This document shows positions 18,983 to 28,900 of a DNA stretch of 64,000 nt, one piece after another. The stretch spans positions 124,001 through 188,000 of the forward strand of contig WYAU01000075.1 of NCBI GenBank assembly GCA_011525665.1, in the 5' to 3' direction. Position 1 is the stretch's first letter, and each line of letters begins with the position of its first letter. A model generated the notes under the pieces. It worked only from the letters and a program-made list of their open reading frames with translations. It made no database searches and had not been told where the DNA came from. The translations under genes and the position numbers were made by a program. Source of the stretch: Candidatus Brocadia sp. GTDB lineage: Bacteria > Planctomycetota > Brocadiia > Brocadiales > Brocadiaceae.

Positions 18983-19341
18983 TTACGTGCATGTTCGTTT
19001 TGTTGTGAAAATGTAAGTCGTCTCTGCGTCGGCTGGATTTTACGCCTGCCATTACATCAAAAAAAAGAGCCCTGCGGTTACTGTGTGATGTTTTTTTGGG
19101 TTGAATGGAACGGAGGGCTGTATACGATGAAAAATAATTGTGGGAAAAATCGATGAAATTGTTGAAATTGTAAACGTTTTTCGTATTTTATAGTTTGCTC
19201 TGTAAAAACTTCTTTTTTTTGTTAAGTTTTTACCGCTCCTTCGTCCCCTCCTTGTGAAGGAGGGCATGAAGGGGCGATTGTCTTTGGTTGCGGCTATGCT
19301 GCGCTAGGGTATGAGAAGTTTAAACAGTTTGCTGGCTAGCG
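18983..19341. other. Intergenic region between two giant glycosyltransferase genes, 359 bp
   Basis: AT-rich spacer between the stop of the 1190-residue gene and the start of the 1814-residue gene. It holds the inverted repeat at 19246-19264 and poly-T/poly-A tracts. No promoter is clear enough to call. A 71-codon frame at 19052-19267 starts inside the repeat and looks spurious. Confidence 0.5.
19246..19264. repeat. Perfect 8-bp inverted repeat, REP-like hairpin
   Basis: Arms CCCTCCTT (19246-19253) and AAGGAGGG (19257-19264) are separated by 3 bases, within a longer G-rich block up to about 19275. It lies 78 bases past the stop of the 1190-residue gene. There is no T tract on either strand, so it is not a standard terminator. 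It may slow transcription or be a dispersed extragenic palindrome. Confidence 0.55.
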
Positions 19342-22300
19342 TCAGTTTTCAGCTTTTTTCTCCGATGCTCTTGCTATTTTTTTGATATTTTCCTGCGCTT
19401 CTTTATAATCGGGTTCTAATGCTAATGCCTTTTCAAAACATACCCTGGCATCTTTATAGAGGGCATTTTTAAAATATAATACTCCCAGATTGTTATACAG
19501 GGAGGCGTCGTCACCACTTAATCGGGTTGCTTTTTTATAAGCCTCCAGGGCGTCATTTATTTTTCCGCATCTTTGATATGCGATCCCGATGCCGCACAGG
19601 GCTGTCACATCGATAGGATTGGTTTTCAGTACTTTTGAGTAGAGTTCGATGGATTCCTCGATATTTCCTGATTCCAGCGCCTGTTGCCCTTGAGTGACGA
19701 GGACGGTGTTGGTATCAATCAAACTACTGTGTAATTCAAGCATCTGCTCATAGTCAGCAGTGGGCCATTTTTCTCTGAACTTTGACTCATTGAGAGAGAG
19801 TGTGTTTCGATAATCAATCTTGTTTTCTCTAAAGGTCTGACTTCTGAAATGATGGATAAATACACTCTCATCCACCATAATGGCATAACCTTTTTCGCGG
19901 ACCATTAAACACAGGTCGTCATCCTCGTAGTTTCCTGTGCCAAAGGTTTCATTCAGTCCTCCAACTTCGTTATAAAGAGTCTTCCGTATAAGAACTGCAA
20001 AACCTGCGATACGGAGGCGGGGGGTTAGCCTTCCCCGATATGTTTTTCTGATTTGGTGGGCAAATTTATGGAATCCTTCCTCGTCATGATATGGAATGGA
20101 TATTACCTGCTGTCTGCCACTGATGGAGTTTGTGATGGGGCCCACCATTCCGATTTTTTCATCCCTCTCAAGACTTTCCACCAGGCCTTCCAGCCAGCCG
20201 TCGGAAACAAGGACATCATTATTCAGCAGCATCACGAATTCTCCGCAGGCTGTTTTAACACCCTGGTTATTGGCGGCCGCAAAGCCCCTGTTTTCCGAGT
20301 TTTCAATAAGGCTATAGTCGGGATATGCTTTCATCAGTTTGCGAAGGTACTCAACGGTGCCGTCTGTTGACGCGTTGTCCACGAAAATGATCTCATGGGG
20401 ATAGCGCGTGTGATCCTGGATGGAGCGGATGCATCTTTTTGTATATTCCAGGGCGTTCCACGTCAGGATAATAACGGAAACAACCTTTTGCGGTGTGTTC
20501 GTTGACGATCCGTCTTTACCAACAGGGGGCATATAATAGCGTTGTATTTTCTTATTTTCATTCATTTCGATTAATCCGGTTTCCCTGATGACGATATCCG
20601 GTGCAATCCTGCCGAGCCATTTATCATGCAGACGTCGAATGTTTTCGTAAAGTTTTGAAAACCGTTCCGGGCCGCTGGTGGATTCATGATGGATGACGAC
20701 ACTTTCTGGCTGATAGACGAGTTTCCATCCCTTTCCCTGAAGTTTGAAACACAAATCGACATCCTCATATCCATTCCAATATCCTTCATCAAATTCTCCG
20801 GCATCATTAAATGCTGATTTCCGTACAAGCAGACAGGCGGCGGTAAGCGCCTGATAGGTTCTTTGCTGGTTTGCTTCGGGCAGATCCGCTGGTTCATGGG
20901 CGTAAATATGTATAGCCGATAAAGGGTCATTTACGCTTTTATTATCAGTAATAATAACTCCTGCATGTTGTATGGTCTCATCAGGAAACAGAAGTTTACT
21001 TCCTGCCGCTGCTACAGAATCGTCTCTCATGAGGATTTCAAGAAGCGGTTCCAGCCAGCCAGGCTTGGGTTCCGTATCGTTGTTTAAAAAAAGAAGGTAA
21101 TCCGTCGATGCCGTTCGTGCCCCCTGATTACAGGCCCTGGCAAATCCGCGGTTCCTGTCATTGGTGATAATTGTAATATTGCCTTCCATACACTGAAGAA
21201 AATCCTTCGTGCCATCCGTTGAAGCGTTATCGATGATGATGATTTCATACAATTCTCTCGGAGTATTTTTCATTAGTGCCGCAATGCATTTTTTCGTATA
21301 TTTAACCTTGTTAAAGACGGGAATAATAAGAGAAACTCGTTTATTTCCCTCTTTAGTGTAAGGAGGATAAACCTCTGCGTTGTCTTTCGATGTCGGTTTT
21401 TGCCAGAAATTTGTCGTCATTTCCTTCTGTGCTTTTACTACATGCGGTTTTCCCGAAGAATATTCTCTATATTTTTTATAGACAATCGAAAGGGTATTGA
21501 AAAATTCAGCTCTTTTTATGCTTGTCATACTTGTGCCATCTGTTCTCCAGGTAAATTCGCAGGTGATTTTTCTGATGTGAATAAATTGAAAAAGCCTTGA
21601 CATGCGAATCCATAAATCCCAATCCTCAAGGACTTTCAGAGATTCATCAAATAATCCTGTACTGTTCAAACAATTCTTTTCATGCATAACGCAAAGAACG
21701 GGAATGAAATTACTCACAAGGATATAATCATCGTTGAAATCATAAGAATAAGGCACATCTCTTCTTTTCGTGACATACTTTCCTTCATCCTTTTCCTGAT
21801 GTACACGGTATGCATCGGTATACGCCACTTTATGGCCTCTGTTTTCCAAAAAATTAACGAGTGTTTCCACATGATCATCGTAAAAAATGTCATCATCGTC
21901 AAGGTAGGCAATATATTTCCCCTGTGCAGCGTTGATTCCCGTATTTCTGGAGGATGCAAGACCTTTATTTCTATCGTGAACACAATATTTGACAGATAGC
22001 CGGTTGCGGAAAGTGTCTATAATACCTGCGACATCTTCTCCCGCATCATTTACTACAATTGCTTCGATATTTTTGTATGTTTGTGCTGCAATACTTTCCA
22101 GTGCTCTTTTCAGTGTGTTGGGTCTGTTGTATGTGGGTACTATTATCGATACGAGGGGGGAGAACGGCACTTGTTTGTGAGTGCAATTTTCCACGATGGA
22201 TTGCGCTTCTGCTATGATATTCGCGCTGTAAAGGTTCGGGTGATTCAAGACGATCCGGGCTGTTAATTCACTATGATGTCTGAGGGCATTAGTATACATG

Positions 22301-22914
22301 CTGCTTTCTTTTACACGATACAAAAATAACGGTTCCGGTATTCTCCTCCCATAAAAACCTTTTTCGCCACAACCGATCCAGAAATCCCAGTCCTCATACC
22401 CCATGGCCATATTAGGATTATATCCTCCTACCGCTATCCAGGCTTCTTTTCGATACAGTGAACAATAATTAAGATGGTTTTGTGCGCGGAGGCGTTGAAA
22501 ATCATATTCTCCACTCTGGACAATTTTATTCGACTGGCCAAAATATTTTACATCGGTATACGCAATGGCAATTTCCCGATACTGCTCTAATAATGAAACT
22601 GTTTTATGTAACATTTCCGGGTGTAACAGATCATCCGCATCCAGGGGTAGCATATATTTTCCGGTCGAAGCTTTCATCCCGGTATTTCGTGCATTTGCCA
22701 AACCGCTGTTTTTCTGGTTTATAAGCCGAATTTTCTTATCAGTGTATTTGCTGATCAAGGAACGGGCAACCGGGCATGTGTTATCGTTACTTCCGTCATT
22801 GACTATTATACATTCCCAGTCGGTAAATGATTGTTTGACTACCGATTCTAATGCTTCCGGCAGGTAGTTTGCCTGATTATAACAGGGAATAATTATTGAT
22901 ACAGTAGTGCTCAT
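19342..22914 (-). CDS. Four-module GT2 glycosyltransferase with C-terminal TPR
   Basis: 1190 residues holding four consecutive family 2 glycosyltransferase domains: from ~4 (VSIIIPCYNQANYL), ~251 (VSIIVPTYNRPNTL), ~525 (VSLIIPVFNKVKYT) and ~808 (VSVIILTWNALEYT). Their DxD-like motifs read PLDADD, YLDDDD, LNNDTE and LNNDVL. Domains 3 and 4 share IIIDNASTDGT / IFVDNASTDGT and look like an internal duplication, with rhamnosyltransferase-like NASTDG signatures. TPRs fill residues ~1078-1185. The start ATG overlaps the stop of the 2492-residue gene (ATGA), so the two giants are translationally coupled. No membrane segment is seen. Sugars and acceptor unknown. Confidence 0.88.
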   Translation of the reverse strand: MSTTVSIIIPCYNQANYLPEALESVVKQSFTDWECIIVNDGSNDNTCPVARSLISKYTDKKIRLINQKNSGLANARNTGMKASTGKYMLPLDADDLLHPEMLHKTVSLLEQYREIAIAYTDVKYFGQSNKIVQSGEYDFQRLRAQNHLNYCSLYRKEAWIAVGGYNPNMAMGYEDWDFWIGCGEKGFYGRRIPEPLFLYRVKESSMYTNALRHHSELTARIVLNHPNLYSANIIAEAQSIVENCTHKQVPFSPLVSIIVPTYNRPNTLKRALESIAAQTYKNIEAIVVNDAGEDVAGIIDTFRNRLSVKYCVHDRNKGLASSRNTGINAAQGKYIAYLDDDDIFYDDHVETLVNFLENRGHKVAYTDAYRVHQEKDEGKYVTKRRDVPYSYDFNDDYILVSNFIPVLCVMHEKNCLNSTGLFDESLKVLEDWDLWIRMSRLFQFIHIRKITCEFTWRTDGTSMTSIKRAEFFNTLSIVYKKYREYSSGKPHVVKAQKEMTTNFWQKPTSKDNAEVYPPYTKEGNKRVSLIIPVFNKVKYTKKCIAALMKNTPRELYEIIIIDNASTDGTKDFLQCMEGNITIITNDRNRGFARACNQGARTASTDYLLFLNNDTEPKPGWLEPLLEILMRDDSVAAAGSKLLFPDETIQHAGVIITDNKSVNDPLSAIHIYAHEPADLPEANQQRTYQALTAACLLVRKSAFNDAGEFDEGYWNGYEDVDLCFKLQGKGWKLVYQPESVVIHHESTSGPERFSKLYENIRRLHDKWLGRIAPDIVIRETGLIEMNENKKIQRYYMPPVGKDGSSTNTPQKVVSVIILTWNALEYTKRCIRSIQDHTRYPHEIIFVDNASTDGTVEYLRKLMKAYPDYSLIENSENRGFAAANNQGVKTACGEFVMLLNNDVLVSDGWLEGLVESLERDEKIGMVGPITNSISGRQQVISIPYHDEEGFHKFAHQIRKTYRGRLTPRLRIAGFAVLIRKTLYNEVGGLNETFGTGNYEDDDLCLMVREKGYAIMVDESVFIHHFRSQTFRENKIDYRNTLSLNESKFREKWPTADYEQMLELHSSLIDTNTVLVTQGQQALESGNIEESIELYSKVLKTNPIDVTALCGIGIAYQRCGKINDALEAYKKATRLSGDDASLYNNLGVLYFKNALYKDARVCFEKALALEPDYKEAQENIKKIARASEKKAEN

Positions 22915-25900
22915 TGATTTGTATTAACAAAATCAAGGGAAATTTCCTGGTGGCAGGCATTGGGGGTAAAACCTGCGTATTTTTCGATGTCTATTCTGTA
23001 TCCTTCTCCAAATTTAATTGCAAGCATTTCACGGGAATAGCAATGCTCATTTCCGGAGCGATTCTCGCAAACGTCCTGCACTTTATTCACCGGCGCACAA
23101 AACGTCAGAGATAATTTGTTACACAGAAGCATAGGCCTTGCGGATGCATATATACGTTTATTGGCATCCATTTGATTTTCCAGGATGTTGGGATTTGAGA
23201 AATTAATCTGAACAAGCAGAGGGTAGAGTTCTTTGACCCGGTACAATGAACTAGAAACTTCCAGAGGATAACCAAAATCCCGCTCTGCGGACGTCCAGTC
23301 GTATTTTAAAATATCATCCGGAATATGAGTGAATGCCGGTATATTTTGTGGAGAATCCACAGTGTAACAATACGCGGTATTCTCGCCGAGCCGCAAAGAA
23401 AATCCTATGGCGTTTGTATTTTCTTTCAGAATGTCTGCTAAATGAGAAATATGAAAATTTCTCAAAAAAATATTATCATCCACCAAGAATAGAACATAGG
23501 TATACTGTCTGAGAAGCGACAATACCTGTTCTTTAAAATTTTGTTCCGTTATAAATTCTGTATTGCCGTAATATTTTTTCAAGTCTTCATAGTGATTTTT
23601 GTGCAGCGGATGGGATGCTTTATAAATTACCTTGGTATCAATTACCGCCGCATCTTTGCAATGCATATAAAATGATCTCAGCGTACCATCCAGTTGCATC
23701 GCTCTGTCCTTGCTGAATATCAATCCTAATATTTTATGAAAAGTTTTTGCAGATGAAGTTTCTTTCAGGATCTTATTCACTTTCTCAAGATTATCTCGCG
23801 CCTCTTTATAAGTATCCTGCATGAGCAAAGCTATTTCACAATAAGTCTTTGCATCCAAATACCTGCATTTTTTGAATGATAATGCACCAAGGTTGTTATA
23901 AACAGAAGCATCATTGGGGCACAAGTGAATTACTTTTTCAAGAATTTCAATGGCATTCTCTGTCTGATTTGTTTTCGCATAGGCAATTGCAAGGCTGAAG
24001 TATGCGTCGGGAAAATAAGGATTTATCTCAATGGTTTTTTGGTAATTGTAAATCGCCTCCTTATACGTCCCCTTGCTAAAATATTCTTCTGCTTTTTTAA
24101 AAAAACTGAAATGGGTATCTGCCGGCGTGCAGTCTTTATTTGCCGGCAACCGATCATCGTTTGAAATAACCTGTACGATGGGTAACTCATTGTTTACTGT
24201 TTTTTTAGAAGCGTTTGCGGGGTTCGATTTTTCCATATCCACGTGATAGCCGACAGTAAATTGATCGATAAAATGTTTTTCTTCCAGTGCGAAAAGATAC
24301 CGTGGAATCCAATTGCCAAATAAATTTCGTATAATTTCAACATTAGTATCATGCAGATGCTGGTGTTCCGGGAGGGTCCATGCCACCCGTGCACATTCCT
24401 GAGCCAGCAGCTTAAAAAAGCCGCCGTTAGGAACTATTTCCTTTATTTCCAATCCGAATATATGGCTGAAATGTCTGTACCATTGTGGTGAAAATCCGCC
24501 GTAATAATGATAGGGGAGTTGATGTAATCCTGAACCTAATGGTGCAGTAACCAGCATTCTTCCACCCGGCCTTAAAATTCGTGACATTTCGCGTAAAGCA
24601 GCTATCGGCTCAGGAACATGCTCAAGTACTTCGGTGCACAAAATAACGTCAAAAGAACTATCCGGTACCGGTATATCGGTAATTTCAGATATATAGTCAA
24701 TATTTCCGTATTCTGTAGTATTGCCAAGCTTAACTCCCTTATACTTTTTAAAATCATGTGTCTTATAATCACAATGATCAAAGAGGGAACGATACGGACA
24801 TGTTCCTGCTCCAACATCTAATACCCGTGACCCGGCCGGAATACTTACAGCCTTTTCCCGAATCCATTTGTCACGTGACTTCTGGTTAAAATCGTGAATT
24901 TTTTCTAAAGGAAGTTCAGAAACTGCTGTAGATACCAAAGGAGGGATATTCGTGAATGCCGAAATGTCTGGGAGCGGTATTTTATCCGGCGCTTCAATAC
25001 AGTTTTCTTTAATCACCGCGTGAAGTTGTCTTGTCCATATTTGGTGAGTAGAATTTTCTCCATCGGTAACCGTACTTTCCCGGAGCAATCTCTCAGCGGT
25101 AATTAGTTGATCATCTAAATGAACATTTCTGGATTTTATTGCGACTACTTCTACATTTGACAAATAAGGTTCATGTTTCCATGACCAATGACGAACGTTA
25201 CGGCATTCAAATCCTAATTCTTTAAGGGTGTGTTCAAATCTCTCCGCAAACCAGTGGTCCTTATGATACGCCAAGGGTGCGGCCTGATCTCCGGCTATAT
25301 GGCGAACAACACCCATCTTGATTTTCAGGGATACGCCGGAAATCAACGTCTTTGCGCTGCCAATTAAATCAGGTGCCTCAATATGCAGCTTACCGCCGAT
25401 TCGTAACCATTTGTGCCATTTAATAATCGTTGCCAAGGCGGTTACCCGGTCAAAATGCTCAAATAGATGATGGGATCGGATTTCATCCACGCACTCCGCC
25501 GGGCAATCAAGCGTGATAATATTTGCATACATATCCGCTTTCACATCCATCACGTTGTGTTCGGAGGGGGGGTAATCAATATTTACGTATCCGTCAAGAT
25601 TCTTTTCACCGCATCCAAGGTGAAGTCTCAGCGGCTGTCCATCATTCCACATTCCGGCCTTACGCAATTGGTCTAATATATTGCAATTAGGTGTTATTGT
25701 ATAAGCGTGCTCCGTCGATCTGGGATTAAGAGATGCATCCGTATTCCTGAAATCTGAATCGTTCAGCATGTTCTTATTCCAGATTAAACGTCTTGGTTCC
25801 GGTAGCTTTATTGGTACAAAATGTTTCCATCTTTCTGAATAAAGCTTTATATCAAGATTGCTATACCGAAGATTTGCTTTCTTCTGATTATCCAGTATAT

Positions 25901-28900
25901 TATTATGTTTCACAAGGGAGCATGGAAGGGGAATCAATGTTTTGCCGTTTTGATAGAGTTTTAAACAAAGGTCACTATCAGCACAGTAAAACTGGTAATC
26001 TTCATCCAGTCCGCGTACCTCGTTGAAAGATGTTCTTCTTAACAACCCGTAATTCATTAGTAGCTTTTGCCCATAGGTAAAATCTATACCAAATACCTCC
26101 CATCCGGGATCGGCGATCACATTTTTATAGAAGAAAATACCTCCGGCAACCGATGTATTTTGTTTATTCAGTATTGTAACAGCCTTCGTTATGCATTCGT
26201 CATTAAAAATAATGTCATCGCTTGCATACATTACCCATTTGCCCCGAGTTTTTGAAAAACCGAAGTTATATAATTGAGGCCAGGAATGTCTGCCTTTACC
26301 CAGATATTCTGTTTCATTATAAATTTGCGTAATACCATGTTTTTGCAAAATTTCTAAGGTATTATCGGAGGAATTGCCCTCAATAGCAATAACCTCATAA
26401 CGTAAACCAGGGGTAGCTTTTGCCAGGCTTGTAAGCATTTCATCAAGAAGATTGGAGCGATCTTTTGTTGCGATAACAATGCTAACGTCAACTATGCCGG
26501 ATAAATTGCATTCCTCCCGGAGAGGGGAGCTATCAAGAGAAGACACTTGATTGAGCAGTGTAATGTTTTCTTTTGCTATTATGTTAGTGTTATCAATACG
26601 TAAGACTTTTTCCAAAAGATGCCTTGCTGTAGTGTAGTTTTTTTCATGAATGTCAATGACAGCAAGATTGTTTAATGCATCAATATGTTTATCATCGGCC
26701 TCTAGCATTCTCTCCAGTATTTCACGCGCCTGTGAATAATTTCTTTGTTCAATTAATTTTTTCACTTCGTAGAGTGATTTATGAAAATATACCTGATTCT
26801 CTAAGTATTTGGCATTTTCGCGTGCAATCTGATTGGCCGGATCGATTTGAAGGACTTTCTGCAATATCTCTTGCGCAGATTTCCAGTCTCTTTCCATCAT
26901 CCTCGCCACGGCAAAATTATTAAGCGCTTTCACATTGTAGGGAGATTGGTGAAGAACTTCTGTTAATAGTTCTTTTGTTTTTTGAACATCGCCACGTTGT
27001 AATGCTTGTTTGGCCTGTTTATTTATTTCATTCGCGCTCTCTCTTACGGATTGATGCTTTTCGTATATATCTTCATACAGTCTGCGGTATTTGTTTGCCT
27101 GGATTTCAAGCGCATATAACTCCTCAGCCTTTTTACGACAGCGCTCAGATAATTTCACCATCGTCTCTTCAGAGGAAGACATTATCCAGTTAATCCCTTT
27201 AGCCAGATCTTCAGCGTCCATCGGCTTTGCAACGTAGCCATTTTCCTTGTGGTCTATCATGTCGGAAATCCCGCCGATATTGAATCCGACAACCGGCGTT
27301 CCGCATGACAGAGATTCAACGACTGTATTAGGAAGGTTATCCTCGACTGACGGTATAACAAACAAATCCGCCATACTATACGCCATAGCAAGTTGTTTTG
27401 TCTCTGTAATGACGCCAATATTTTTAACCGGATACTGTATATTTACTGCTACGTTATCGGGGAGATGTCCGAATGTAACAAGAACAACTTTATGCTTTTC
27501 AGTATCCGAGAGGTTGTTCAGGGCTTTTAAAAGATAGATAAACCCCTTTCTCTTATTAATTACAGAATCTGCTCCAAAAAGTATTATTTTTGCAGATGTG
27601 TCTATCTGAAAAGACTCCCGCGCATCTTTTTTATTATAGGGCTTGAAAGTATCGACAGGGCAACTGTTCGGAATAATGCTTACGGGAAATTGTGAAAACA
27701 GGCTGCTTTCCGATGCGCACTTTGCAAGCCACTTGCTCGGAGATACGATATGTAAATTCAGTAATGGATACGCGTCGTATTTCTTTCTCCATCCGATGTT
27801 TGAAAGGTCATGTTCATTTTCCGATCCCAGTTGCGGGCATTTCCCGCATGCCGTTGTGTAGCGTCTGCAATCTCCCGTATAATGACACCCGCCGGTAAAG
27901 GGGTTCATATCGTGTATTGTCCAGACAATGGGCTTTCCTGCCAGAGAAAATGGCGCTTTCTTGCAGTCAAGCACGCCGTTTACCCAGTGCAAATTTATGA
28001 CATCTGCATCCTGAACCTCTTTTATAAGCTCAAGCCGAACGTCGGAATCTGCATCGCGGAAAATCTCTAATCCTTCGGGTCTCTTTGGGTAATGAGTCAG
28101 TAACGTTCCCCATCTCTGTGCCTGCTTCTGCCACGTTAGCGAATCATGGTTCGGAATATCAATGCACGGCGTCATAGGACCAGAATAGGTATCAGGTATT
28201 ACTTTTACGCTGGCATCTTCGCTCATTTTATTCAGGACAAGCAGTGTAGAATTCACGCCGACCGACAGAAGTCCACGATGAAGCCTGTATGCAGCCCCTC
28301 CGGCTCCTCCAAAGTCCTGCATGCAGAGGTGAACAATTTTTATTGCCCTTTTCTCATTATCCCTTATCATAATGAATTTTTCCTTTTTAATTGCCTCAAC
28401 GAATAGTGAGTCGGGTTTACGCACTGAGCCATCAGGTTCAATATCCAGTAAGTAAGAGTTAAAATCCGGGATAAGGGACTCATAGGCGCTGCATATCCTG
28501 ATTTCTTCAAACCCGGCTTCTTTCAGCAACGCGGGTAGTGAGTAACGGTCATACATCCACTGATGGTTTTGACCGGAAAGCATGAAGCGGCCAATCTGCT
28601 CTGGCGTCATTTCTGATTCAAAAGCAACGCGGTCTTCTCTCCGGGAACCGTGTGAATGGTTTCTCAGGTAATTTATTGCATGGAGCGCCTCGGAACCGCA
28701 TCTTTCTATAACAAACGATTCAGCGGGTATAGGGTTTTGTTCCCAGTATTTAAGCATTTCACCACCCGATACCCTGCGCACCATCTGATCGAAAAGCTCA
28801 AGCATAATCCATTCATACCGTTTCTGCGCATCCTGGTCTCCGTTAATGCACTTTTCCAATAAAGTTGAGTACCATTTAATTATTTGTTCAAGATCCGGGA

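Noticed and set aside
19052-19267. 71-codon minus-strand frame between the giant genes
   Set aside because: Its start lies in the palindrome at 19246-19264 and its composition is poly-basic then low complexity. There is no SD.
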